Below are positions 56,302-64,000 of a stretch of DNA of 64,000 nt, one piece after another. Position numbers and translations under genes: made by a program. The notes beneath the pieces were generated by a model. It was not told where the DNA came from. It made no database searches and worked only from the letters and a program-made list of their open reading frames with translations. Origin of the DNA: Neobacillus niacini (GTDB taxonomy: Bacteria; Bacillota; Bacilli; Bacillales; Cytobacillaceae); NCBI RefSeq assembly GCF_023715785.1, contig NZ_JAMBOX010000009.1:62001-126000 (forward strand), given 5' to 3'. The first letter of the stretch is position 1; each line of letters opens with the position of its first letter.

Positions 56302-57146
56302 GGGTCATTACAACCATAAAGGAAATGCAGGCAGAAATCATCAAGCAGAAAAAGTCCGGCAAGTCGATTGGATTTGTTCCGACCATGGGATATCTCCATG
56401 AGGGGCATTTAACCCTGATCAGGCAAGCGAGAAAAGAAACAAATATCGTAGTGGTAAGCATTTTTGTCAATCCGTTGCAATTTGGGCCAAATGAAGATTA
56501 TGAATCCTACCCGCGTGACATTGCGCGTGATCAGGCGCTGACTGAGGCGGAGAACGTAGACTATGTGTTTCATCCGGCCGTTGAAGAAATGTACCCGGCA
56601 CCGCCATCCTTAACAGTAATGGTTCGGGAACGGACAAATGTATTATGCGGAAAATCAAGACCTGGCCATTTTGATGGCGTCGCCACAGTGGTAACCAAAT
56701 TATTTAACATTGTCAGGCCAACAAAGGCGTATTTTGGCAAAAAGGATGCTCAGCAGGTTGCGGTTATTGAAGGGTTGATTGCAGATCTTAATTTTCCGAT
56801 TGAACTGCGGGCGGTGGAAATCATTCGCGAATCCGACGGGCTGGCAAAAAGTTCCCGTAATGTGAATCTCCTACCTGCAGAGCGTGAACAGGCGCCTGTC
56901 CTTTATAAATGCCTGCAGGCTGCAGAAGAGGCAATCCAGCAGGGAGAGCGAAATCCTGCCAGCCTCATTGAGATGATTAGCGAGATGATTTGCCGAGAAT
57001 CAAAGGGAATCATTGATTATATTGAGATCCTTTCCTATCCGCAGTTAAAGCCGCTGGAAAAATTACAGGGCAGGATCATCATTGCACTTGCAGTAAAATT
57101 TACGGCAGTTCGGCTAATTGACAATATCATTATTGATTTAGAATAA
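56298..57146 (+). CDS. panC: Pantothenate synthetase
   Basis: 282-residue ATP-dependent ligase of pantoate and beta-alanine. HIGH-type motif in [13 protein letters not shown] (about 28-40), [13 protein letters not shown], and the KMSKS-like [12 protein letters not shown] (about 180-191). ATG overlaps the panB stop (ATGA). Confidence 0.97.
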   Translation: MRVITTIKEMQAEIIKQKKSGKSIGFVPTMGYLHEGHLTLIRQARKETNIVVVSIFVNPLQFGPNEDYESYPRDIARDQALTEAENVDYVFHPAVEEMYPAPPSLTVMVRERTNVLCGKSRPGHFDGVATVVTKLFNIVRPTKAYFGKKDAQQVAVIEGLIADLNFPIELRAVEIIRESDGLAKSSRNVNLLPAEREQAPVLYKCLQAAEEAIQQGERNPASLIEMISEMICRESKGIIDYIEILSYPQLKPLEKLQGRIIIALAVKFTAVRLIDNIIIDLE

Positions 57147-57175
57147 AAGACACCGCCAGGGGAGGACCTAAATCC

Positions 57176-57559
57176 ATGTTTCGCCACATGATGAATGGAA
57201 AAATCCATCGTGCAACAGTCACAGAAGCAAACCTAAACTATGTGGGCAGTATTACAATAGATGAAGATATTTTAGATGCGGTTGGCATGATTGGCAATGA
57301 AAAGGTGCAAATCGTCAACAATAATAACGGAGCCAGGTTTGAAACCTACATTATTCCGGGAGAACGTGGCAGCGGGGTGATTTGCATAAACGGCGCCGCC
57401 GCCCGTCTTGCCCAGCCTGGTGACATCGTGATCATTATTTCCTATGCAATAGTGCCGGAGGAAAAACTTTCCTCCCATCAGCCAAAAGTTGCGATTATGG
57501 AAGAAGACAATACAATCAAGGAACTGATTAAAGCTGAACCGGCACATACAATCATGTAA
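57176..57559 (+). CDS. panD: Aspartate 1-decarboxylase
   Basis: 127-residue pro-enzyme that makes beta-alanine from aspartate. The self-processing site is Gly24-Ser25 in YVGSITID; Ser25 becomes the pyruvoyl group. GINGAAAR-like [17 protein letters not shown] is conserved. AGGGGAGG precedes ATG 57176. Last gene of panBCD. Confidence 0.98.
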   Translation: MFRHMMNGKIHRATVTEANLNYVGSITIDEDILDAVGMIGNEKVQIVNNNNGARFETYIIPGERGSGVICINGAAARLAQPGDIVIIISYAIVPEEKLSSHQPKVAIMEEDNTIKELIKAEPAHTIM

Positions 57560-57563
57560 CCAG

Positions 57564-57599
57564 TGAAAGGTCTCCATTTAGGGGACCTTTCTGTTTATT
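57564..57599 (+). terminator. Terminator of panBCD
   Basis: Stem GAAAGGTC/GACCTTTC (57565-57572 and 57584-57591), T-rich tail. Confidence 0.85.
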
Positions 57600-57675
57600 T
57601 GGCTCACAATTTCGTTTTTCTTTTTCACTATTTTATGATACCGTTTAAGGAATGAAGCTTTGGGGTGTTAATCAA

Positions 57676-60480
57676 ATGTTAAATAATAAATATGTTGTAA
57701 TCGATTTGGAGACCACGGGCAATCTTCCCAAAAAAGGCGACAGGATTATTCAGTTTGCAGCGGTCGTTATCGAAAATGGAATCATAACGGAAAAATACTC
57801 ATCACTTATCAATCCCCAAAAATCTATCCCGGTATTTATTGAAGAATTAACCGGTATTAATGATGATATGGTTAAAGATGCTCCTGTTTTTTCGGAAATA
57901 GGTGCCAAAGTAATGGCGCTGTTGGATGGGGCTTATTTTGTGGCGCATAATGTTTTATTTGATCTATCTTTTCTTCAGGAAGAATTGCTTCAAGCAGGAT
58001 TTGACGGGTTTTACGGTTCAGTTCTCGATACAGTGGAAATGGCCCGGATTCTATATCCGACTGCAGACGGCTATAAGCTGTCCGACTTGGCCGAGAGAGA
58101 GGGGCTAAACCACGACCGCCCTCATCAGGCGGACAGTGATGCTGAGGTTACTGCGCAGTTGTTTCTTATCTTTATAAAAAAGTTGACTCAATTGCCCCTG
58201 ATTACGTTAAGGCACCTATTGCCGTTATCCGGAGGATTAAAAAGTGATTTGCAGCAATTGCTCGATGAGGTATTGGAAGATCCGGAGCTATCTGAGATGG
58301 AACTGCCCGATACTATTGAACTTTATAAAGGCTTGGCTCTTAAAAAATCTCCCTTAACTCCGGAAGACGGAAGGGCAGAACAAGCTATTTCTTACCCTGA
58401 GAATGAAGAGAAAAAAACGGATTTAATCAGCAGAGCTTTTGATTTTTATGAGAAACGTCCAGGGCAGTTTGCAATGATGGATACTGTCTTTCGCTCATTT
58501 GAGCGGGAACAGCACACGCTCATTGAAGCGGGAACCGGCGTTGGAAAATCATTGGGATACCTATTCCCTGCAGCATATTTTTCTAAAATGAAACAAAGCC
58601 CGGTTGTCGTCAGCACCCACACAATCCAACTGCAGGAGCAGTTATTATATAAGGAAATTCCGCTACTTAGGAATATTCTTCCCTTCCCAATCAGGACTGT
58701 TTTGCTGAAAGGGCGAAATCACTATATCAGTTTGGCAAGATTTCGGCAAAGCTTGCTGGAAGAGAACGATAATTATGATACAACACTATCAAAGATGCAA
58801 ATTCTTATTTGGCTTACCGAGACAGAAACGGGAGACAAGGATGAATTAAATTTATCAAGCGGCGGGCAAATCTATTGGAATAAAATCAAGAATGACGGTG
58901 ACATTCATTCACAAAAGCATGATCGCGAGGAACTGGATTTCTATCAGAGAGCAAAGCAGGATGCACAGAAGGCAAATATCATCATAACGAATCATTCCTT
59001 GCTATTGAGTGATTTACGTGAAAAGGGTTCGATTCTTCCCGACTATAAGTATGCGGTCATTGATGAAGGGCATCACCTTGAAAAAGCTGCAGTCCATTAT
59101 TTTGGTGCCTCTTTGGATTATTTGTCGACAAGAATGTTAATTACCCAATTCGGCCAATTTGACCATAAACAGCTTTTCTATGAACTAGAGGAACTCCTGA
59201 AAAGTGTCCCTGTATCCGGCAACATGGTTTGGCAAGTGTTTGAAATTGAGCAATTGGTGCTCAACTTGAATTATGAAATGGATGAATTTTTCAAGCTGCT
59301 GGCGTTGTTTGCAAAACGGAAGCTGGCCAACAAAAATGGTTATTTTCGTTCCAAGGTGCGCTTTTCCCCATTGGAAGGCAGTAAAGAAAGCAAGGCTGTG
59401 CTGCACAGTGCCGAAAGGTTCAGCTTCTTAATCAAAGATTTACAGGAGGCGATTCGTGAAAGATTACAGTTGGTTTGGGAGCAGAACCACAAGTTGACGA
59501 AGAGCCAAGGAAGCAAACTTGAGGAGCTATTTATCTTTTTAAATGAGTTGGAGGAGTTAAGAACTAGGCTGAAGGCCTGCTTCATCCACGAGTCAAGGGA
59601 TGTAAAATGGATTGAGATCGATCTTCGTTCACTGCAAAACGTGACGACGTTTATTGCCCAGCCTGCCTCGGTCGGAGAGCGGTTGAGGGAGCAGTTTTTT
59701 TCAGCCAAAAAAGCTGTTGTCATTACCTCTGCTACTTTAACCGTCAATAAATCCTTTGATTATATGGAAAAGGAATTGGGGCTCGATGCTGCATGCACTA
59801 TGCAGCTGCAGATACCGTCACCATTTGTATACAAAGACCAGGTACGGATGCTCGTACCAGAGGACCTCCCGGAAATAAACAGCGTATCATTAGATGAATA
59901 TGTCATCGCCATCACTGAGCATATCATTACGATTGCTGAAGCAACCAAGGGAAGAATGCTGCTGCTGTTTACAGCCTACGATATGCTGAAGAAAACGTAT
60001 GAATTAATCAGAGAGAGCGGCTTTCTAGATGATTACGTGTTGATAGCCCAAGGCATTACGAGCGGTAGTAGAACGAGGCTCACGAGAAATTTCCAGCGCT
60101 ATGATAAGGCGATACTGCTTGGAACAAGCAGTTTTTGGGAGGGGGTGGACATTCCCGGCGAAGATCTATCCTGTTTGGTTATTGTCAGGCTGCCATTTAG
60201 TCCGCCGGATGAGCCGCTTACCGAGGCTAAATGTCAATTGATTCAAAACCGAGGCGGCAATCCGTTCTCAGAATATTCGCTGCCGGAAGCTATAATCAGA
60301 TTCAAGCAGGGATTTGGCCGATTAATCCGTACCGAAACCGATAAAGGTGTCGTGGTTGTTTTTGATAAAAGAATTGTAACTGCTAAATACGGCACGTGCT
60401 TTTTGAACTCAATTCCTCCGATTGACATTAAAAAAGGGCCAATAAACGAATTAATTCAAGTAATTGAAACTTGGTTATGA
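57676..60480 (+). CDS. dinG: ATP-dependent DNA helicase DinG with exonuclease domain
   Basis: 934-residue protein (length typical of Bacillus DinG, ypvA). An N-terminal DEDDh exonuclease domain (about 1-165: VIDLETTGN, later HNVLFDLSFL and HQADSDAEV) is fused to an XPD/DinG helicase: Walker A EAGTGVGKS (about 287-295), DEGHH box, and motif VI QGFGRLIRTETD. Unlike the enterobacterial enzyme, the four iron-sulfur Cys are not evident. ATG 57676 is preferred (GGGGTG upstream, start MLNNKYVVIDLETTG); ATG 57652 is an alternative. Confidence 0.94.
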   Translation: MLNNKYVVIDLETTGNLPKKGDRIIQFAAVVIENGIITEKYSSLINPQKSIPVFIEELTGINDDMVKDAPVFSEIGAKVMALLDGAYFVAHNVLFDLSFLQEELLQAGFDGFYGSVLDTVEMARILYPTADGYKLSDLAEREGLNHDRPHQADSDAEVTAQLFLIFIKKLTQLPLITLRHLLPLSGGLKSDLQQLLDEVLEDPELSEMELPDTIELYKGLALKKSPLTPEDGRAEQAISYPENEEKKTDLISRAFDFYEKRPGQFAMMDTVFRSFEREQHTLIEAGTGVGKSLGYLFPAAYFSKMKQSPVVVSTHTIQLQEQLLYKEIPLLRNILPFPIRTVLLKGRNHYISLARFRQSLLEENDNYDTTLSKMQILIWLTETETGDKDELNLSSGGQIYWNKIKNDGDIHSQKHDREELDFYQRAKQDAQKANIIITNHSLLLSDLREKGSILPDYKYAVIDEGHHLEKAAVHYFGASLDYLSTRMLITQFGQFDHKQLFYELEELLKSVPVSGNMVWQVFEIEQLVLNLNYEMDEFFKLLALFAKRKLANKNGYFRSKVRFSPLEGSKESKAVLHSAERFSFLIKDLQEAIRERLQLVWEQNHKLTKSQGSKLEELFIFLNELEELRTRLKACFIHESRDVKWIEIDLRSLQNVTTFIAQPASVGERLREQFFSAKKAVVITSATLTVNKSFDYMEKELGLDAACTMQLQIPSPFVYKDQVRMLVPEDLPEINSVSLDEYVIAITEHIITIAEATKGRMLLLFTAYDMLKKTYELIRESGFLDDYVLIAQGITSGSRTRLTRNFQRYDKAILLGTSSFWEGVDIPGEDLSCLVIVRLPFSPPDEPLTEAKCQLIQNRGGNPFSEYSLPEAIIRFKQGFGRLIRTETDKGVVVVFDKRIVTAKYGTCFLNSIPPIDIKKGPINELIQVIETWL

Positions 60481-60497
60481 TAAAAATTGGAAAATCA

Positions 60498-60516
60498 CCC
60501 ATACTAATAGTATGGG
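60498..60516. promoter_or_regulatory. Perfect inverted repeat over the ribosome binding site of the next gene
   Basis: CCCATACTA A TAGTATGGG: 9-bp arms around one base. The right arm contributes the first G of the GGGAGG ribosome binding site (60514-60519) of the gene at 60528. It could bind a dimeric regulator, or in RNA fold with a tiny loop. Confidence 0.45.
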
Positions 60517-60527
60517 AGGTATGTAGG

Positions 60528-61379
60528 ATGAGACTCTTACTAATACTATTTTCCTTGATGCTTCCGGCTTTATCAGCGGCAGCCGGGGCACCATCGATTT
60601 CAAGCAAGGTTGAAAATATAGAGTTAAATATAAAAGACCACGAGATGGCCGTGACATTTATCGGCCTGTCTTCTGGAGAAGCGACATTGATTCAGGGACC
60701 AAATAACGAAAACATCCTTGTTAATACAGGAAAGGAAGATACAGCGGCAGAGCTTGAAGGTTGGCTCCGCCTTTATGATGTTAAAAGGATCGGAACGCTA
60801 ATCCTGACATCGGACGGATCTGGCCTTTCCTCTCAGCATGTCAATCATTTAATTGAGAAATATCAGATTAAAAAAATCATTACAACCTCTAAAATAGCAC
60901 CATTGGTTACCAGCGAGTTGAAACATCAAAACCTTCTTCCTGTACTGGTATGGAAGGAGGGAATCAAGGAAACACTTCTTCCCGATTTAACCGTGGAGGT
61001 TGAATTCGCAGGTACAGGTGAAGATGAAGGCATGGATATTGTGTTGAGCTTTTTTAAACAGCGCGTCTTTCTTATGTCTTCCTATAGTGACCGCGCTGAG
61101 GAAGAATTGTTTAAAAAGAATCTGCAGGACATCAACGTTTTTAAAATCCCAAACTGCACCAAAGAAGATTCTTTATCTAAAAAATTGATACAATACTTAA
61201 ATCCGCAAATTTCGGTTTTGTTTACACCGGAGGAAAAACATCTCGACCCCGAAATTCTTCACCATTTGCAAGATTCATGGTCGGAAGTTTATTTTACAAA
61301 ACGGCATGGTACGATCACCTTAAAATTTACTGATTCTAAGTATGAGGTGTTTACCATACCGCCTGAAGCGGAACAGTAG
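60528..61379 (+). CDS. Exported metallo-beta-lactamase-like protein (ComEC-type) without metal ligands, unknown function
   Basis: 283-residue protein with a signal peptide (residues 1-18, LLLILFSLMLPALSAAAG). The rest has the spacing of the ComEC-type metallo-beta-lactamase fold: MAVTFIGLSSGEATLIQGPN, ENILVNTGKED and TLILTSDGSG. The usual HxHxDH after TLILT is replaced by SDGSGLSS, and later His/Asp ligands are also missing, so it is probably not a hydrolase. ATG 60528 follows GGGAGG; an upstream opening at 60471 overlaps dinG. It sits between dinG and ypmA, where B. subtilis has no gene. Confidence 0.65.
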   Translation: MRLLLILFSLMLPALSAAAGAPSISSKVENIELNIKDHEMAVTFIGLSSGEATLIQGPNNENILVNTGKEDTAAELEGWLRLYDVKRIGTLILTSDGSGLSSQHVNHLIEKYQIKKIITTSKIAPLVTSELKHQNLLPVLVWKEGIKETLLPDLTVEVEFAGTGEDEGMDIVLSFFKQRVFLMSSYSDRAEEELFKKNLQDINVFKIPNCTKEDSLSKKLIQYLNPQISVLFTPEEKHLDPEILHHLQDSWSEVYFTKRHGTITLKFTDSKYEVFTIPPEAEQ

Positions 61380-61403
61380 GCCGGTATAATAAAAAAATTT
61401 ATT

Positions 61404-61417
61404 TGTAAGCGTTTTGA
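61404..61417 (+). promoter_or_regulatory. cre-like site upstream of ypmA-ypmB-aspB
   Basis: TGTAAGCGTTTTGA matches the CcpA site consensus TGWNANCGNTNWCA at all but one position and lies just before the -35 region. A bioinformatic guess only. Confidence 0.3.
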
Positions 61418-61420
61418 TGG

Positions 61421-61450
61421 GGGACAGGTTTTAGGTAATATTGTTATAAT
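61421..61450 (+). promoter_or_regulatory. Promoter of ypmA-ypmB-aspB
   Basis: GGGACA (61421-61426) and TATAAT (61445-61450), spacing 18; the -35 is weak. Confidence 0.5.
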
Positions 61451-61504
61451 AGTGGTTAGAATCTTTGCTAACAAGCTTGAAAAGAGAAAAGTGGAGGAGA
61501 ATCA

Positions 61505-61675
61505 ATGGAAAGCAAAATGGAAGTGCTCTCAACAGTTAAGGTTCAATATGGCTCCGACCTTTATAAAATCGTTGATGCACTGAATCGAACATTAAAACAT
61601 CAGGACCTCATGTTTGGACTCGCCCTTGATAAAGAAGATCAAAACAAAGCAATTTTTACGATATATCGTACATAA
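61505..61675 (+). CDS. ypmA: YpmA family protein (DUF4264)
   Basis: 56-residue small soluble protein: MESKMEVLSTVKVQYGSDLY start, VDALNRTLKHQDLMFGLAL centre, FTIYRT end. This is the YpmA/DUF4264 pattern. ATG 61505 follows GGAGGAG. ypmB begins 12 bases after the stop. Function unknown. Confidence 0.88.
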   Translation: MESKMEVLSTVKVQYGSDLYKIVDALNRTLKHQDLMFGLALDKEDQNKAIFTIYRT

Positions 61676-61687
61676 AGAAGTGATAAA

Positions 61688-62161
61688 GTGAAAAAATGGA
61701 TTCTTATTTTAATAGCTGTTGTTATTGCTGCATTGGGAACTTCAATTAAAGTGTATCACAGTGCAACTGAACCGCTGAAGGACGCTCAAGATAAAGCGAT
61801 TGCCCGTGCCAGCGCCCAAGTGCATTTCAGCAAGGTTGAGGATTTTCATATTTATAATGGTCTTGAAACTGTCTATGTAATTGAAGGTAAAAATCAGGAC
61901 GGCAAGAAAATCATTGCATGGGTTCCTGATAAAAAAGGCAAAATTATTGTAAAGAAAGCAGCGGAAGGCCTGACAAAGCAGGAAGCCGTTCAGAAATTAC
62001 TAGAGGAAAAAAATCCTGAAAAAATCATATCAGTCCGATTGGGTTTAGAAAAAAATATCCCGTTATGGGAAATTTATTATCGTTCAGACAATGATTTAAT
62101 AAATTATTATTATATTCATTTTGAAACAGGAGAATGGCTGAAGAAAATTGAAAATCTTTAG
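61688..62161 (+). CDS. ypmB: YpmB family protein (DUF5590)
   Basis: 157-residue protein with an N-terminal membrane segment (about 4-20) and an outside PepSY-like domain (TVYVIEGKNQDGKKIIAWVP, then AAEGLTKQEAVQKL). GTG 61688 with AAGAAGTGA upstream. Constant neighbour of aspB. Function unknown. Confidence 0.88.
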   Translation: MKKWILILIAVVIAALGTSIKVYHSATEPLKDAQDKAIARASAQVHFSKVEDFHIYNGLETVYVIEGKNQDGKKIIAWVPDKKGKIIVKKAAEGLTKQEAVQKLLEEKNPEKIISVRLGLEKNIPLWEIYYRSDNDLINYYYIHFETGEWLKKIENL

Positions 62162-62187
62162 CCCATGCGATGAATGGAGGAGAAGTT

Positions 62188-63381
62188 ATGGCTGTGCAAT
62201 TGGCGAATCGGGTGTTGTCTCTGACACCTTCATCAACCCTGGCGATTACCGCTAAAGCAAAAGAGTTAAAGGAACAAGGGGAAGATGTAATTGGCTTGGG
62301 GGCAGGGGAGCCTGATTTTAATACACCGGAGCATATTTTGAAAGCTGCGGAAAAGTCGATGTATGAAGGACATACGAAGTACACGCCTTCAGCAGGTTTG
62401 CCGGCATTGAAGCAGGCAATTATCAAGAAATTTACGGAAGACCAAGGACTCAGCTTTAAGCCAGACGAAATTATCGTTGGCAATGGGGCGAAGCATGTTT
62501 TATATACTCTATTTCAGGTTTTGTTAAATGACGGGGATGAGGTTATTATTCCGACTCCTTATTGGGTTAGCTATCCGGAACAAGTCAAATTGGCCGGCGG
62601 TGTTCCGGTTTACATTGACGGGTTAGAAGAAAATCAATTTAAAATCACGCCCGAACAGCTGCAAAATGCAATGACAGCTAGGACAAAGGCGGTAATTATA
62701 AACTCTCCAAGCAATCCGACAGGTGTGCTTTATACGGAAGCCGAGTTACTGGAGTTGGGCAAAGTCTGCCTTGAGCATAATGTGCTAGTCGTATCAGATG
62801 AAATATATGAAAAACTCGTTTATGGCAGTTCCAAGCATGTCTCCATTGCTCAACTTTCTCCGCAATTAAAAGAGCAAACGATTATTATTAATGGGGTTTC
62901 CAAGTCCCATTCCATGACTGGCTGGAGAATAGGCTATGCTGCCGGAAATAAACAAATTATCGAGGCAATGACCAACTTGGCAAGCCATAGCACTTCCAAC
63001 CCGACTACTACTGCCCAATACGCTGCCATCGCAGCCTACAATGGACCGCAGGAGGCAGTGGAAGAAATGCGCCGGGCATTTGAAGAAAGACTGGAAATCA
63101 TTTACGACAAATTGGTTTCCATTCCGGGCTTCACTTGTGTAAAGCCACAAGGGGCATTCTACCTATATCCAAATGTCAAGCGCGCGGCAGAAATGACCGG
63201 CTATCAAACGGTGGATAATTTCGTTTCCGGACTCCTTGAGGAAGCCAAGGTCGCCGTGATTCCGGGCTCCGGTTTCGGAACACCGGAAAATATCCGGCTT
63301 TCCTATGCAACCTCGCTCCAGCAACTGGAAAAAGCAGTAACGAGAATCAATGATTTCGTGACAGCAAAAGTAAAAGCTTAA
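62188..63381 (+). CDS. aspB: Aspartate aminotransferase
   Basis: 397-residue class I PLP aminotransferase, oxaloacetate and glutamate to aspartate and 2-oxoglutarate. VIGLGAGEPDFNTPEHI (about 36-52), NSPSNPTGVLYT, SDEIYEKLVYG and the PLP lysine in GVSKSHSMTGWRIGY are diagnostic of the Bacillus AspB subgroup. ATG 62188 follows GGAGGAG; ATG 62170 lies before that site. End of ypmA-ypmB-aspB. Confidence 0.97.
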   Translation: MAVQLANRVLSLTPSSTLAITAKAKELKEQGEDVIGLGAGEPDFNTPEHILKAAEKSMYEGHTKYTPSAGLPALKQAIIKKFTEDQGLSFKPDEIIVGNGAKHVLYTLFQVLLNDGDEVIIPTPYWVSYPEQVKLAGGVPVYIDGLEENQFKITPEQLQNAMTARTKAVIINSPSNPTGVLYTEAELLELGKVCLEHNVLVVSDEIYEKLVYGSSKHVSIAQLSPQLKEQTIIINGVSKSHSMTGWRIGYAAGNKQIIEAMTNLASHSTSNPTTTAQYAAIAAYNGPQEAVEEMRRAFEERLEIIYDKLVSIPGFTCVKPQGAFYLYPNVKRAAEMTGYQTVDNFVSGLLEEAKVAVIPGSGFGTPENIRLSYATSLQQLEKAVTRINDFVTAKVKA

Positions 63382-63384
63382 TGC

Positions 63385-63420
63385 AATCAAAAAGTCTGCG
63401 GGACGCAGGCTTTTTGATTT
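63385..63420 (+). terminator. Terminator of ypmA-ypmB-aspB
   Basis: Long stem AATCAAAAAGTCTGCG/CGCAGGCTTTTTGATT (63385-63400 and 63404-63419, one wobble). Confidence 0.9.
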
Positions 63421-63468
63421 CTTTGCCATCCTTGGATACCTAATACACTTACCCGAGGTCAAGGTTCA

Positions 63469-63477
63469 TGATATACT
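63469..63477 (+). promoter_or_regulatory. Extended -10 promoter of dnaD
   Basis: TGATATACT at 63469-63477, about 20 bases before the start; no clear -35. Confidence 0.4.
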
Positions 63478-63498
63478 AAATAGTGAGGTGTCCAATGA

Positions 63499-64000
63499 AT
63501 GAAAGAAAACCTATTAGCATGGCTTGAGGAAGGCCAAATAACTGTTCCAGCCCTTTTATTTTCTGAATATCGCAATCTTAATATGACAGAAGTAGAACTT
63601 GTCCTATTGCTAAATATCTTAACTTTTTTGGAAAAAGGAAATGAATTTCCCACTCCCGAGGAGCTTTCAGCAAGGATGACAATCTCGATTTCCGAATGTC
63701 ATGAAATGCTAAGAAGGCTGATTCAGCGGGGCTGCTTGGAAATTATGGATGAATATTCAAAAGAAGGTATTCGCTTTGAAAAGTATTCCATAAAACCGTT
63801 ATGGGAAAAGCTCATCAACCAATTTCTAAATAATAATCGCCTAAATCAAGAACAAAACAAGAAGGCGGATGAAACTGATTTATATTCGTGCTTTGAACAA
63901 GAGTTTGGCCGGCCGTTATCACCGTTCGAATGCGAATCGCTTGCAATGTGGATGGATGACGACCACCATGACCCAGTCATTATCAAGGCCGCCCTCAGAG
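63499..64000 (+). CDS. dnaD: DNA replication initiation protein DnaD, N-terminal part (truncated by window edge)
   Basis: 167 codons are visible and the frame is open at the right edge; the family protein is about 230 residues. DnaD acts with DnaB and DnaI to load the replicative helicase at oriC and at restart sites. The N-terminal winged-helix domain starts MKENLLAWLEEGQITVPALL and contains EVELVLLLNILTFLEKGNEF and the LIQRGCLEI wing; the second domain begins near CFEQEFGRPLSPFECESLAMW. ATG 63499 follows GAGGTG (63484-63489); the ATG at 63495 meets a stop after ten codons. Position after aspB is as in B. subtilis. Confidence 0.95.
   Translation, partial: MKENLLAWLEEGQITVPALLFSEYRNLNMTEVELVLLLNILTFLEKGNEFPTPEELSARMTISISECHEMLRRLIQRGCLEIMDEYSKEGIRFEKYSIKPLWEKLINQFLNNNRLNQEQNKKADETDLYSCFEQEFGRPLSPFECESLAMWMDDDHHDPVIIKAALR

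Overview
The window is a stretch of core chromosome from an endospore-forming Bacillaceae bacterium (Bacillus sensu lato, probably a Neobacillus/Mesobacillus-like species rather than B. subtilis itself). Gene content and order follow the B. subtilis segment from rsiX to dnaD almost gene for gene. Sporulation and germination genes (cotJABC, sleB, ypeB, spoIVA, ypjB), bacillithiol genes (ypdA, bshB1, bshA) and a Bacillus-type menaquinol:cytochrome c reductase (qcrABC) support this. Nearly all genes are on the + strand; only fer, cotJABC, ypzI and ypjC are on the - strand. I see no CRISPR array, prophage, rRNA or tRNA gene.

Layout. 1-2.7 kb: end of rsiX, a secreted M23/LysM peptidase, and an FMN riboswitch controlling the riboflavin transporter ribU. 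2.7-7.7 kb: fer (minus) and the ypbB-recQ-ypbD-ypbE overlap operon, then ypbF. 7.7-8.8 kb: the spore coat operon cotJABC (minus). 8.9-14.7 kb: a CBS-domain protein, ypbG, ypbH, gudB (intact, single-copy form), ypdA and asparaginase. 14.7-17.7 kb: prsW, sleB, ypeB. 17.7-18.8 kb: an accessory scar made of a broken IS1182-type transposase between two inverted copies of a Bacillaceae palindromic repeat, lying where B. subtilis has ypfA. 18.8-25.3 kb: ypfB, cmk, plsC, rpsA, fni, ypzI, yphA, der. 25.3-30.0 kb: gpsA, yphE, yphF, spoIVA, hbs. 30.1-34.3 kb: folE-mtrB, then the menaquinone cluster hepS-menG-hepT, and ndk. 34.4-40.6 kb: the aromatic operon aroF-aroB-aroH-hisC-tyrA-aroE, without cheR and without trpEDCFBA. 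40.7-44.1 kb: a degenerate amidohydrolase-like gene, ypiA, ypiB (reoY), ypiF. 44.2-47.8 kb: qcrABC, ypjA, ypjB. 47.8-55.2 kb: a YugP-type metallopeptidase, ypjC, ypjD, dapB, mgsA, bshB1, bshA, cca, birA. 55.2-57.6 kb: panBCD behind an attenuator-like leader. 57.7-64 kb: dinG, a degenerate ComEC-like gene, ypmA, ypmB, aspB and the start of dnaD.

How the parts work together. Chorismate from aroF/aroB/aroE feeds tyrosine/phenylalanine synthesis (aroH, tyrA, hisC) and, with HepS/HepT and MenG, menaquinone, the electron donor of QcrABC. MgsA, bshB1 and bshA sit side by side: one makes methylglyoxal, the others make bacillithiol, the thiol used for its detoxification, and ypdA reduces oxidised bacillithiol. 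PrsW, SleB/YpeB, SpoIVA, CotJ and YpjB belong to envelope stress, spore coat and germination.

Most of the window is ordinary and well known. The most promising non-standard signals are the panB leader with a duplicated CAGAGGGAT element that can form either an antiterminator or a terminator, a 20-bp palindrome in front of fer, two lineage-specific genes that have lost the catalytic residues of their enzyme folds (40721-41620 and 60528-61379, the second with a perfect inverted repeat over its ribosome binding site), and the IS/repeat scar replacing ypfA. I did not find a defence island or an obviously new multi-gene system.
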